64,000 nt of DNA from Janthinobacterium sp. CG3 (GCF_000344615.1 NZ_KB467824.1:5076051-5140050); one strand, 5' to 3'. Positions 19,561 through 28,497 are shown, numbered from the stretch's first letter. The notes: generated from the letters alone by a model not told the origin. Numbers and translations are program-made.

Positions 19561-21060
19561 TTATTCGAAACCCGGCACCGGGCAGCGGCCCGCGGCGTCC
19601 AGTTCGCCGCCCAGCCAGGCGTTGACGGCGGCCAGCGCCGGCGCCGCGAAGCCGTAGGTCAGCAGGGCCGGCGCGTCGATGTCGAGCGCCTGGTAGGGGT
19701 TCCACAGCGCCAGGTGCAGGTCCGGGCGCCAGCTGGCGCGCGCCCGCGGACCGTAGCGCAGGCGCGAGGTCGAGGCCAGCACCACGAAGCGGCCGTCGGC
19801 GGGCAGCGCGGCCCAGTCGAAGCGTTCGGCGTCGGCGAAGGTGACCATGTCGACGTCGTACAACTGGCCCAGCGAGGCCGCCAGCGCCGCCGCCGGCACG
19901 CCGGCCTCGGAGACGCCGTCGCTGACGACGTCCTGGCGCACCACCAGGCGCAGCCTGGCGCCGGCCGGCGGGCGCCGCGGCGCGCCGCGCGCGCTCAGGC
20001 CGCGGCGCCAGGCGGCGGCCATCAGCGCGCGGTCGGCCTCGTCCTCGGGGTAGTCGCGGGCCTGGCACGGGTAGGCCTTCGCCAGCGCCGCCAGGCGCGC
20101 CAGGCGGCTTCGCACCTGTTCCATGTCGAGTTCGCCGGAGGCGATCGCCGCGGCGATCGCCGCCAGCGTTTCCTCCTGGGTCGCGGCGGTGCCCAGCGCC
20201 ATCACCATGTCGGCGCCGGCTCCCAGGGCGCGCACGGCGGCGTTGCCGACGCCGTAGCGCCCGGCGATGGCGTGCATGTCCATGCCGTCGGTGATGATGA
20301 CGCCGTCGTAGCGCCACTCTTCGCGCAGCAGCTGGTGCAGGATGCGCCGCGACATCGTCGCCGGGTTGTCGGCGTCCAGCGCCGGGTAGACGATGTGCGC
20401 CGTCATCATGGCCGGCGCCAGCGGCGCGGCGGCGCGGAACGGCGCGAACTCGAACCGTTCCAGTTCTTCCAAGGGCTTGTCGACGCGCGGCAGGTCGCGG
20501 TGCGAGTCGACGTGGGTGTCGCCGTGGCCGGGGAAGTGCTTGACGCAGCAGGCCACGCCCTCGCTGTGGCTGCCGGCCATCCAGGCCATCGCCAGCTCGG
20601 TGGCGCGGCGCGGGTCGGCGCCGAAGGAGCGCTCGGCGATGACCGGGTTGTCGGGGTTGTTGTTGAGGTCCAGCACCGGCGCGAAGTTCCAGTTGAAGCC
20701 GAGCGAGCGCGCCGCCCGCGCCACCGCCGCGCCGACCGCGCGCGCCAGCTCGGCGTCGTCGGCGGCGCCCAGCGCCATCGCCGCCGGCGGCGCCGGCACC
20801 CAGGTCGAGCGCACCACGGCGCCGCCTTCCTGGTCGATGGCGATCAGCGACTGCGGCCCCATCGCCGCGCGCAGGTCGGCGGTCAGGCGCGCCAACTGGG
20901 TGGAATCGACCATGTTGGCGCGGAACAGGCAGACCGCGCGGATGGCGTTGGCGCGCAGGAACTCGGCGGTGGCGGCGTCCAGCTCGGTGCCGGGAAAGCG
21001 GATCATGATCAGTTGGCCGGCCAGGCGGCGGAAGGTGTGGTTGTCGTGTGCTTGTGTCAT
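19561..21060 (-). CDS. GH3-family beta-N-acetylhexosaminidase, NagZ-like
   Basis: A 499-residue glycoside hydrolase of family 3. The NagZ-type catalytic loop KHFPGHGDTHVDSH lies at residues 174-187 and ITDGMDM, with the probable nucleophile Asp258, at 256-262. A C-terminal domain of about 170 residues makes it longer than simple NagZ (about 340). No signal peptide is seen, so it should act in the cytoplasm on imported GlcNAc disaccharides or muropeptides. Its start overlaps the permease stop (ATGA), showing translational coupling. Confidence 0.88.
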   Translation of the reverse strand: MTQAHDNHTFRRLAGQLIMIRFPGTELDAATAEFLRANAIRAVCLFRANMVDSTQLARLTADLRAAMGPQSLIAIDQEGGAVVRSTWVPAPPAAMALGAADDAELARAVGAAVARAARSLGFNWNFAPVLDLNNNPDNPVIAERSFGADPRRATELAMAWMAGSHSEGVACCVKHFPGHGDTHVDSHRDLPRVDKPLEELERFEFAPFRAAAPLAPAMMTAHIVYPALDADNPATMSRRILHQLLREEWRYDGVIITDGMDMHAIAGRYGVGNAAVRALGAGADMVMALGTAATQEETLAAIAAAIASGELDMEQVRSRLARLAALAKAYPCQARDYPEDEADRALMAAAWRRGLSARGAPRRPPAGARLRLVVRQDVVSDGVSEAGVPAAALAASLGQLYDVDMVTFADAERFDWAALPADGRFVVLASTSRLRYGPRARASWRPDLHLALWNPYQALDIDAPALLTYGFAAPALAAVNAWLGGELDAAGRCPVPGFE

Positions 21061-21893
21061 TTCACTGCTCCGTCCATGCCGCGCATGAAGAATCGTTGGG
21101 TAAATAGGAAGGCCGCCAGGGTCGGCAAGATGGTCAAAATGGTGCCGGCCGCGACCACGCGGGTGCTGCTGCCGAAGGTGCCGCGCAGGTACAGCACGCC
21201 CACCGACAGCGGAAACTCGTCGGGTTTGCTCATGACGATCGAGGGCCAGATGTATTCGTTCCAGGACTCGACGGCGGTGAGCACGCCGACCGTGGCCAGC
21301 CACGGCGCGATCAAGGGCAGCATGATCTTGCTGAAGATGGTCCACTCGGAGGCGCCGTCGACGCGGGCGGCGTCGACCAGGTCTTGCGGCACCTCCTCGA
21401 AGGCTTGCTTGAGCAGCAGGATGGCGACCGCCGTGACCAGGTTCGGCAGCAGCACGCCGGTGTAGGTGTCGACCAGGCTCAGTTGGGTGACGGTGATGAA
21501 GTTGACCAGGAAGTTGACCTCCGACGGCAGCACCAGCGTGGCCAGGATCAGGCCGAACACCAGCTTGCGGCCGCGGAAGCGCAGGCGCGCCAGCGGGTAG
21601 GCCGCCATCGAGCACAGCAGCAGCTTCCAGAACACCGTGCAGGCGGCGATCAAGAGCGAGTTCTTGTAGAAGGCCAGCATCGGGATGGCGCGGAACACCT
21701 CGGCGAAGTTGGCCAGCGACGGCGCCCGCGGCCAGAAGGTCGGCGGGAAGGCGAAGATGTTGCCCTCGGTCGAGAGCGCCGTCACCAGCGTCCACCAGAA
21801 CGGGAACACGCACAGCAGCGCCAGCGCGCACAGCAACAGGTAGCGCGCCAGCAGCGCGGCCGCGCCGGCCGGGTGGAATCGGCGCCGCCTCAT
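21057..21893 (-). CDS. Sugar ABC transporter permease (MalG type)
   Basis: A 278-residue inner-membrane permease with six predicted helices. The EAA loop is VPQDLVDAARVDGASEWTIFSKIMLPL at about residues 160-186 and contacts the ATPase. The start is ATG 21893, which overlaps the stop of the upstream permease (ATGA); the long frame upstream of it is antisense noise. Together with 21890-22759, the binding protein at 22761-24026 and the ATPase at 17055-18200 it forms a CUT1-type sugar importer. Confidence 0.92.
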   Translation of the reverse strand: MRRRRFHPAGAAALLARYLLLCALALLCVFPFWWTLVTALSTEGNIFAFPPTFWPRAPSLANFAEVFRAIPMLAFYKNSLLIAACTVFWKLLLCSMAAYPLARLRFRGRKLVFGLILATLVLPSEVNFLVNFITVTQLSLVDTYTGVLLPNLVTAVAILLLKQAFEEVPQDLVDAARVDGASEWTIFSKIMLPLIAPWLATVGVLTAVESWNEYIWPSIVMSKPDEFPLSVGVLYLRGTFGSSTRVVAAGTILTILPTLAAFLFTQRFFMRGMDGAVK

Positions 21894-22759
21894 CGCCGCC
21901 CCGGTTTCAGGTAGCGCAGGCAGAGCAGGGCGATGCCGACGCAACACAGCGACACCACCATGCTGGCGGCCAGCGCGCGCGGCAGCTTCAAGTGCTTCAA
22001 GCCCTGGTCGTAGGCGTAGTACAGCGCCGTGAAGGTCGAGTTCATCGGCCCGCCCTGGGTCAGCACGTCGACTTCCTGGTAGGCCTTGAGCGCGGCCAGC
22101 ACCGACAGGATCGAGCACAGCGCGATGGTCGGGCGCAGCACCGGCACGGTGATTTTCCAAAACATCTGCCAGCGGTTGGCGCCGTCCAGCACGGCCGCCT
22201 CCCGCATGTCCGAGGGGATCGCCTGCAGCGCCGCCAGGTACATCACCATGTACCAGCCCAGGCCGCGCCACAGCGTCACGAACATCACCGCGAACAGCGC
22301 CAGCGCGTCGTCCGAGAGCCAGCCGACCGGCGCGTTGACCAGGCGCAGCGTTTGCAGCGCGTAGTTCAGCGCGCCCTGTTCGTGGAACATGAAGCCCCAC
22401 ATGATGCCGACCACCGAGACGGTGGTCACCACCGGCACGTAGAAGGCGGCGCGGAACAGGGCGATGCCGGGCAGGCGCTGGTTGACCAGCACCGCCAGGG
22501 CCAGCGCGCCGACCTGGGTGAACGGCACCACCAGCAGGAATAGCAGCGAGTTGAGCAGGCCGGTGACGAACATCTCGTTGTCGAAGATGTAGCGGAAGTT
22601 GGCCAGGCCGACCCAGGAGGTCGGCCGCACCAGGCTGTAGTCGGTGAAGGCCAGGTAGGAGCCGAAGCCGACCGGCCAGAACGAAAACAGCGCCAGTAGC
22701 AGCATAGCCGGCGCCAGGAACAACCAGGCTTGGGTGGTGTGGCGGTGGGTGCTGGCCAT
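21890..22759 (-). CDS. Sugar ABC transporter permease (MalF type)
   Basis: A 289-residue permease starting MASTHRHTTQAWLFLAPAML, with six predicted helices and the EAA loop IPSDMREAAVLDGANRWQMFWKI at about residues 188-210. It is the partner of the MalG-type permease that follows with a 4-bp overlap. Its start lies one base downstream of the stop of the binding-protein gene. CUT1 transporters of this kind import di- and oligosaccharides; the operon suggests GlcNAc oligomers. Confidence 0.92.
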   Translation of the reverse strand: MASTHRHTTQAWLFLAPAMLLLALFSFWPVGFGSYLAFTDYSLVRPTSWVGLANFRYIFDNEMFVTGLLNSLLFLLVVPFTQVGALALAVLVNQRLPGIALFRAAFYVPVVTTVSVVGIMWGFMFHEQGALNYALQTLRLVNAPVGWLSDDALALFAVMFVTLWRGLGWYMVMYLAALQAIPSDMREAAVLDGANRWQMFWKITVPVLRPTIALCSILSVLAALKAYQEVDVLTQGGPMNSTFTALYYAYDQGLKHLKLPRALAASMVVSLCCVGIALLCLRYLKPGRR

Positions 22760-22760
22760 G

Positions 22761-24026
22761 TTACAGGGCGCGCTGGGTGGCGACGGCGAGCTTGCGGTCC
22801 CAGACCAGCGCGGCGCGGTCGAGCGCCTGCTGGACGTTTTGCTTGCCGGTGACGCCGGCCTCGACCGCTTTGACCAGCGCGCGGCGCAGCTCGTCGTAGT
22901 CGGGGATGCCGGCCACGTACAGCGTGCGCGCATGGGCCATCGAGGCGGCGCCGGCGGCCAGCGCCTTCTCGGCCGCGCCGGCGTGCTTGGGCACGGCCAG
23001 GAAAAACGGGTCGGCTGCCGCCTTGGCCGAGGTCGGGAACACGCTGGCCTGCTTGGCGAAGGCCAGCTGGTTGTCGTCGTTGCTGAGGAAGCGGGCGAAT
23101 TTGCCGACCGCCGGCAGCAGCCGCACCGGCACGCCGCGCGGGATGGCGAAATGGATCAGCCAGCCGCCGTCGGCGATGCCGGTCGGTCCCAGCGGCGCCG
23201 GCGCCACCTCGGTGAGCGCGTAGATGTCGGCGGCGTCGGCCTGGATGCGTTTGAGCGCCGTCGGCGGCGCCAGCAGCATGCCCAGGCGGCCGCCCTTGTA
23301 GGCGTCGATGACGGCCGGGAAATTATCCTCGGCGAACAGGCCTTCCTTCAGCAGCCCGCCGGCCTTGTAGGTGTCGGCCAGCTTTTGCACCAGCGCGACG
23401 TGGCGCGGCGAATTGAAGACCGCCTTGCCGTCGGCGATCAGCGCCAGGCCCTGTTGCATGAACAGGCCGTCGATCTTGGCCAGCGCCGGCGCGATGCCGG
23501 CCTTGCCGGTGCGCGCGGCGATCTGCCGGGCGAACGCCAATTGCTCGTCCAGGCTGGCCGGGCCGCGTTCCAGGCCGGCGGCCTTGAAGATGGCGCCGTT
23601 GTAGGCGATCACGGCGACGTTGCTGTACATCGGGAAACCATAGGTCTTGCCCTGGAAGGTCAGGTCCGCCAGGGTGCCGGGAAGGTAGTTGGCGCGGCTC
23701 TCGCGCAGCAGCAGGTCGACCGGCGTGAGCAGGCCGTCGCGGGCGTACTCGTCGGCCCAGGGCACGTTCAGGTTGACCAGCGCCGGCGGCGTGCCGGCGA
23801 CGATGCGCGTCACCAGCTTGGTCTGGATCACGTCCCACGGGAAGTCGACCCATTCGATTTTCACGTCGGGGTTGCCGGCCTCGTACCGGCGCACCAGGGC
23901 CTCGAAGTAGGGCGTGAATTTGGGCTTCATGCTGAAGGTCCAGAATTCGATTTTCTCGCTCGCCATGGCGCAGGGCGCGATCAGGCTCGCCGCGGCCAGG
24001 GCCGCCAACAGTGTCTTGATGATCAT
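22761..24026 (-). CDS. Sugar ABC transporter substrate-binding protein
   Basis: The 421-residue protein starts MIIKTLLAALAAASLIAPCAMA, a clear Sec signal peptide cut near residue 22-23. The mature part begins EKIEFWTFSMKPKFTPYFEAL and is typical of family 1 extracellular solute-binding proteins. It would bind an amino-sugar oligosaccharide in the periplasm and pass it to the permeases encoded directly downstream. The 123-bp gap to the deaminase gene is the largest inside the operon and may hold a processing site or internal promoter. Confidence 0.9.
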   Translation of the reverse strand: MIIKTLLAALAAASLIAPCAMASEKIEFWTFSMKPKFTPYFEALVRRYEAGNPDVKIEWVDFPWDVIQTKLVTRIVAGTPPALVNLNVPWADEYARDGLLTPVDLLLRESRANYLPGTLADLTFQGKTYGFPMYSNVAVIAYNGAIFKAAGLERGPASLDEQLAFARQIAARTGKAGIAPALAKIDGLFMQQGLALIADGKAVFNSPRHVALVQKLADTYKAGGLLKEGLFAEDNFPAVIDAYKGGRLGMLLAPPTALKRIQADAADIYALTEVAPAPLGPTGIADGGWLIHFAIPRGVPVRLLPAVGKFARFLSNDDNQLAFAKQASVFPTSAKAAADPFFLAVPKHAGAAEKALAAGAASMAHARTLYVAGIPDYDELRRALVKAVEAGVTGKQNVQQALDRAALVWDRKLAVATQRAL

Positions 24027-24149
24027 GTCTATCCCGGACGATGGCGCCCCGTTTGTGTGCGCTGTGGCGCTTGAAACCAAGGGCAAGGGCCGGCGCCAAG
24101 GCGAGAAGGCCGGACCCCGAGGTCTGGCCCCGGGGTGGCGCCGCTATGC

Positions 24150-25172
24150 TTAATGGGTCTTGGTGACCTTGTTCAGGTGGCGCGGACGGTCCGGGTCCAT
24201 GCCGCGCGCCGCGGCCAGCTTGGCCGCCATCACGTAGAACGCTTGCACCGCGACGATAGGGTCGAGGTCCGGCGTGGCCGCGGTCGGCAGCGTCAGGTCG
24301 CGTTCAGCGACGTCGGCCGGCGCGGCCAGCAGCACGCGCGCGCCGCGCTCGCGCATTTCGCGCGCCAGTTGCAGCAGGCCGGCCTGGGTCGGGCCGCGGG
24401 TGGCGAAGATCAGCAGCGGATAGCCGTCCTCGATCAGCGCCATCGGGCCGTGTTTGATCTCGGCGCCGCTGAAGGCCTCCGCCTGCAGCGCCGAGGTTTC
24501 CTTGAACTTCAGCGCCGACTCCAGCGCGATCGGGAAGCTGATGCCGCGCCCGACCACCATGATGTTCTTGGCCGGCGCCAGCACGTCGACGGCGGCCGAC
24601 CAGTCGCACCGGGTGGCCGCCAGCAGCGACTCGGGCAGCGCCTCCAGGCCGGCCAGCAGCTCGGGGTCGTTCTGCCATTGCGCCACCAGGCGCGCGCCGG
24701 CCACCAGGCTGGCGATGAAGCTCTTGGTGGCGGCCACGCTCTGTTCGCGTCCGGCGTGCAGCGGCATGGCCCACTCGGCGGCGTGCGCCAGCGGCGAATC
24801 GATCTCGTTGACCAGCGCGATGGTGGTGGCGCCGCCGTCGCGGAAGTAGCGGATCGGTTCGACCACGTCGGGACTCTGGCCCGACTGCGAAATGGCGATG
24901 GTCAGGGTGTCGCGCGTCACCAAAGGCGACTTGTACAGCGTCACCAGCGACATCGGCAGCGAGGCCACCACGCGGCCCAGGCGCGCCATGATCAGGTAGG
25001 CGCAGTAGTTGGCGGCGTGGTCGGAGCTGCCGCGCGCCACCGTCAGCGCGGTGTTGAAGGAGGTGCTCCTCAATTTGCGGCCCAGTTCCGCGTAGCGTTC
25101 GGTGTCGCTGGCCAGTTGCAGGGCGACGCACTCGGCGGCGGATACGGCTTCTTTAAGCATCATTGAGGTCAC
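24150..25172 (-). CDS. SIS-domain glucosamine-6-phosphate deaminase (NagB-II type)
   Basis: About 340 residues made of two SIS domains: VARGSSDHAANY and ISQSGQSPDVVEP (first), AEAFSGAEIKHGPMALI (second). This is the GlmS-like isomerase part without the amidotransferase domain, the hallmark of NagB-II, which converts GlcN-6-P to fructose-6-P and ammonia. The start is probably GTG 25172, six nt after GGAG (25179-25182); ATG 25163 is an alternative with poor spacing. Either way the gene overlaps the end of nagA. Confidence 0.88.
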   Translation of the reverse strand: MTSMMLKEAVSAAECVALQLASDTERYAELGRKLRSTSFNTALTVARGSSDHAANYCAYLIMARLGRVVASLPMSLVTLYKSPLVTRDTLTIAISQSGQSPDVVEPIRYFRDGGATTIALVNEIDSPLAHAAEWAMPLHAGREQSVAATKSFIASLVAGARLVAQWQNDPELLAGLEALPESLLAATRCDWSAAVDVLAPAKNIMVVGRGISFPIALESALKFKETSALQAEAFSGAEIKHGPMALIEDGYPLLIFATRGPTQAGLLQLAREMRERGARVLLAAPADVAERDLTLPTAATPDLDPIVAVQAFYVMAAKLAAARGMDPDRPRHLNKVTKTH

Positions 25173-26265
25173 ACAATTCTCCTTCGATATAGACAGCTTT
25201 GAGTTTGAGGTCGCGATCGAGTACCACCAGATCGGCGTAACAGCCGTGGGCGAGGCGGCCGCGTTCATGCAAGCCCAGGTAATCGGCGGCGTGGGTCGAG
25301 ACGCGCTTGGAGGCGTCGGCCAGGTCTAGCCCCAGGCCGACCAGGTTGCGCAGCGCCTGGTCCATCGTCAGGGTGCTGCCGGCCAGGGTGCCGTCGGGCA
25401 GGCGCACCCCGCCCATGCACTTGTGCACGGCGTGCCGGCCCAGCATGTATTCGCCGTCCGGCATGCCGGTGGCGGCGGTCGAATCGGTGACGCAGTACAG
25501 CCGCGGGATGGCGCGCAGCGCCACCTTGATGGCGCCCGGGTGGACGTGCAGCAGGTCGGGGATCAGTTCGGCGTATTCGGCGTGCGCCAGCGCCGCGCCG
25601 ACCATGCCCGGCTCGCGGTGGTGCAGGCCGCTCATGGCGTTGAACAGGTGGGTGAAGCCGGCCGCGCCGTGCTCCAGCGCGGCCACGCCGTCCTCGTAGG
25701 AGCCGAGCGTGTGGCCGATCTGCACGCGCATGCCGGCGTCGGACAGCTGGCGCACCAGGCCGAGGTGGCCGGCGATTTCCGGCGCCACCGTGATCAGGCG
25801 CAGCGGCGCCAGCGCGGCCAGGCGCTGCACCTCTTCGAGGGTGGCGGCGCGGGCGTAGTTCGGCTGCGCGCCGAGCTTGCCGGAATTGATGTACGGCCCC
25901 TCCAGGTGGGCGCCGAGCACGCGCGCGGTGCCGGGGCGGCGGCTGGCGGCCGCTTCGCCGATCGCCTTCAGGGCGACGTCGATGTCCTCCGGCGGCGCCG
26001 TCATGGTGGTGGCCAGCATGCTGGTGGTGCCGTGGCGCGCGTGCATCGCGGCGATGGCGTAGACGGCGTCGCCGCCCTCCATCACGTCCTTGCCGGCGCC
26101 GCCGTGCACGTGCAGGTCGATGAAGCCGGGGATGATGTAGTCGTCGGCGTTGAAGGCCGGGTTGGCGGCGGCGCCGTCGACCACCTTGACGCGCTCGTCG
26201 AACTCGATGCCGCCGTGGACCCAGCCCGCCGGGGTCAGGATATTGCCTTTGATTGCACCGCTCAT
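25153..26265 (-). CDS. nagA: N-acetylglucosamine-6-phosphate deacetylase
   Basis: A 370-residue amidohydrolase. The metal site entry IPGFIDLHVHGGAGKDVMEG lies at about residues 44-63, HLEGPYINSGKLGAQ at about 119-133, GHTLGSYEDG at about 185 and FTHLFNAMSGLHHREPG at about 200-216. NagA makes GlcN-6-P and acetate. Its ATG overlaps the stop of the upstream gntR gene (ATGA) and its end overlaps the deaminase gene by about 20 nt, a tightly coupled block. Confidence 0.95.
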   Translation of the reverse strand: MSGAIKGNILTPAGWVHGGIEFDERVKVVDGAAANPAFNADDYIIPGFIDLHVHGGAGKDVMEGGDAVYAIAAMHARHGTTSMLATTMTAPPEDIDVALKAIGEAAASRRPGTARVLGAHLEGPYINSGKLGAQPNYARAATLEEVQRLAALAPLRLITVAPEIAGHLGLVRQLSDAGMRVQIGHTLGSYEDGVAALEHGAAGFTHLFNAMSGLHHREPGMVGAALAHAEYAELIPDLLHVHPGAIKVALRAIPRLYCVTDSTAATGMPDGEYMLGRHAVHKCMGGVRLPDGTLAGSTLTMDQALRNLVGLGLDLADASKRVSTHAADYLGLHERGRLAHGCYADLVVLDRDLKLKAVYIEGELCDLNDA

Positions 26266-26996
26266 CTGCGCGACTCCGCTACGAATTCATAATAATCACT
26301 GCGGCAATACGAGTGGGTCAGTTCCACCGCCGCTCCGTTGTCGAGATAACTGACGCGGGTAATGTGCAGCATCGCCGCCCCCGCTTTGAGCCCCGCCAGC
26401 CGGGCCTGTTCCGGGCTGGCGTTGACGGCGCGGATGTGTTGCAGCGCGCGCATCGGGATCGTGCCGATCGATTCGAGATAGCCGTACAGCGAGTCGGTGA
26501 CGCGCTCCGGGTCGGGCATGTACAGCGCCGGGATGGTGGTGGTCTCGATGGCCATCACCACGTCGTCGGCGGTGCGCAGGCGCTTCAGGCGCGCCACCGG
26601 CATGTGCGGCGACAGCCCCAGCGACAGCAGTTCCAGCGGCGCGGCCGCGCCGATGTCGCGCTGCAGCCAGCGCGAGCCGGCGGTGAAGCCGCGCTGGCGC
26701 AGCTCCTCCGAAAAACTGGTCAGGCGCGACAGCGGCTGCTCCAGCTTGGGCGTGATGTAGGTGCCGGAGCCGCGTTTCCGGGTCAGCATGCCGCGCTCGC
26801 ACAGCATGTCGATGGCCTTGCGCGCGGTGACGCGGGAAATGTGCAGCAGCTCCGACAGCACCCGCTCCGAGGGCAGGGCCTGGTTGGCGCGCCAGTCGCC
26901 GCCGGCGATGCCGTCCGACAGGGTGTTGGCCAGCTGCATATATAAAGGGGTGTCGCTGTCGGGGTCGGGCGTAAACGCGCTCAGTTTGCTCAGCAT
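26262..26996 (-). CDS. GntR-family (HutC/UTRA) regulator of the nag operon
   Basis: A 244-residue regulator starting MLSKLSAFTPDPDSDTPLYM. The winged helix covers about residues 17-85 (LPSERVLSELLHISRVTARKAIDML, RKRGSGTYI) and the UTRA ligand domain about 100-240. It is similar in layout to the regulator at 5550-6287. It is coupled to both neighbours: its ATG lies 7 bp inside the kinase gene and its stop overlaps nagA. It probably senses GlcNAc-6-P or GlcN-6-P and controls its own operon. Confidence 0.9.
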   Translation of the reverse strand: MLSKLSAFTPDPDSDTPLYMQLANTLSDGIAGGDWRANQALPSERVLSELLHISRVTARKAIDMLCERGMLTRKRGSGTYITPKLEQPLSRLTSFSEELRQRGFTAGSRWLQRDIGAAAPLELLSLGLSPHMPVARLKRLRTADDVVMAIETTTIPALYMPDPERVTDSLYGYLESIGTIPMRALQHIRAVNASPEQARLAGLKAGAAMLHITRVSYLDNGAAVELTHSYCRSDYYEFVAESRR

Positions 26997-27871
26997 GATC
27001 CGCGCTCGCGCAGGTGTTGCTGGATCAGGCGCAGCGCGCCGGCGGCCGAGTCGCCGTGGGGCGGCACCACGCGGCGCAGCAATTCCGGCGGCAGGTAGGC
27101 GCGCAGCGGCTCGGCCAGGCCGCCGCACAGCGCCACCGGCAGCGCCGCGCTGGCGTCGAGCGCGGCGGCGATCAGGGCGATCTGCTGGCCGGCCTCGGCC
27201 AGGATGGCGCGCGCGGTCGGGTTGGCGCCGGCGTGCTCCAGCACCAGGCGCGCCAGTTGCGCGTAGGTGGTTTGGTTGGCCGACGCCAGCCAGCCCTGGA
27301 TGGCGTCGCGGTGGCCGCCGCAGGCGTCGATGACGGCGTCGCTGAACGGGCTGTGCGGCGCGCGCCCGTCGACCACCTGCTGGGCGTGGCCGACCGCGCG
27401 CATGCCGATCCAGGCGCCGCCGGCCTCGTCGCCGGAGGGGAAGCCCCAGCCGCCGACCTCGCGCCGGCCGCCGTCGGGGTAGAGCACTTCGCCGACGCTG
27501 CCGGTGCCGATCGCCACGACGGCGCCGGGCTGGCCCTGGTGCGCTCCCAGCAGCGTGGTCAGCGCGTCCGATTCGAGCGCGATGGCGGCGTAGCCGGGGT
27601 TCTGGTCGAGGAACTGGGCGGCCCACTGCGGGTTGTGCACGCCCGCCAGGCCCAGGCCGATGGCGATGCGGCGCAGCGGCGGGTGGGCGATGCCGGCCGC
27701 GGCGAAGGCGTTGAGCACCGCGTTGCCGACCGCGATCCAGGCCCGGTCGATGCCGTGGGCCAGGCCGGACGGGCCGTTCTGGCCCTGCGCCAGCACGCTG
27801 CCGTCGGCTTGCGCCAGGCGCACCCGGGTGCCGCTACCGCCACCATCTACGCCGATTAAATAGTCGATCAT
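26990..27871 (-). CDS. N-acetylglucosamine kinase, BadF/BadG type
   Basis: A 293-residue kinase of the ASKHA fold. MIDYLIGVDGGGSGTRVRLA is the first phosphate loop, AIGTGSVGEV at about residue 119 the second, and GGWGFPSGDEAGGAWIG at about 138-154 is typical of GlcNAc kinases of the BadF/BadG/BcrA/BcrD group. It would make GlcNAc-6-P, the NagA substrate. It is the first gene of the nag operon; a candidate operator lies 109 bp upstream. Confidence 0.88.
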   Translation of the reverse strand: MIDYLIGVDGGGSGTRVRLAQADGSVLAQGQNGPSGLAHGIDRAWIAVGNAVLNAFAAAGIAHPPLRRIAIGLGLAGVHNPQWAAQFLDQNPGYAAIALESDALTTLLGAHQGQPGAVVAIGTGSVGEVLYPDGGRREVGGWGFPSGDEAGGAWIGMRAVGHAQQVVDGRAPHSPFSDAVIDACGGHRDAIQGWLASANQTTYAQLARLVLEHAGANPTARAILAEAGQQIALIAAALDASAALPVALCGGLAEPLRAYLPPELLRRVVPPHGDSAAGALRLIQQHLRERGSC

Positions 27872-28212
27872 GTTTTATCAAGTCCGCTGACTGGTTGGAG
27901 TGCGCCCGCCTGCGCCGAGGTTGGGGCGGCGGTGCGGCAAGCTGAGCGCACTATATGGTTGCCAAACCAGCTTGTCAACAGGTATTTAAGTGGTATTGCA
28001 TAGTGGCAAAGAGGTCTGCCCGTCGACGCCGTCTAAAAAAATGTAAGCCGTTGTTTTTATTCGGTTTATTGGGATGATCAAATGGTATTGAAATTGGACT
28101 TGTTTAATGCCAATTCGCGTCGGGGGTGGGCGCCTGCGCTGTGCGGCGGCGCTTGATAACGGCGGCCATCCGGAGTACAGTCCGCCCTTTACACCTCAGT
28201 TGGAAGTACAAA
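27872..28212. promoter_or_regulatory. Control region between the nag operon and a small unknown gene
   Basis: A 341-bp gap. It holds the 11-bp-spaced GGTATT pair (27980-27997), an inverted repeat TGGTTGCCAAACCA (27956-27969) and a lone TGGTATTG at 28083-28090. The region is AT-richer than the coding sequence around it. No gene is seen in it. Confidence 0.5.
27980..27997 (+). promoter_or_regulatory. Candidate GntR operator before the nag operon
   Basis: AGGTATTTAAGTGGTATT has two GGTATT half-sites with starts 11 bp apart, the third copy of the arrangement found before both TonB receptor genes. The inverted repeat TGGTT/AACCA lies 10 bp away at 27956-27969. Confidence 0.55.
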
Positions 28213-28497
28213 ATGAACGACAAGGCAGCAAACAGCGCATATTGGGACGACTGGCAGCGCGAGGCGCTGGCGGCCGGTGTGGCCGCGCCCCTCGCAACAT
28301 TGGGCATGGAAGTACTGCGCGCGCACCGTAAAAACCGCTGGCCTAAGGAGTTTCTCGGCCGCGAAGACGACGGCCCGCACATGCTGACGATGTGCCTGGA
28401 AGACCCGGCCGAAACCGAGCTGTTCTTCATTGAAAACCTGTATCCCTACGATACCGCGCTGATCGAGTCGACCCGGGTTCGCCTGGGCCTGGCGTAA
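28213..28497 (+). CDS. Small conserved-looking protein of unknown function
   Basis: A 94-residue acidic cytoplasmic protein starting MNDKAANSAYWDDWQREAL. No signal peptide or membrane segment is visible and I recognise no family. ATG 28213 was chosen because the part upstream of it (open from 28126) is arginine-rich noise; the RBS is weak (GGAAG at 28202-28206). It is divergent from the nag operon. Balanced composition and regular codon use support a real gene. Confidence 0.65.
   Translation: MNDKAANSAYWDDWQREALAAGVAAPLATLGMEVLRAHRKNRWPKEFLGREDDGPHMLTMCLEDPAETELFFIENLYPYDTALIESTRVRLGLA

Noticed and set aside
16956..19625. An 889-codon plus-strand frame across the ABC ATPase and MFS genes
   Set aside because: It is antisense to two well-supported proteins and has low-complexity Arg/Gln/Ala content.
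26262..27626. A 454-residue reading of the GntR gene with a long N-terminal extension
   Set aside because: The extra part is antisense-like arginine-rich noise that overlaps the kinase gene; the winged-helix start fits ATG 26996.
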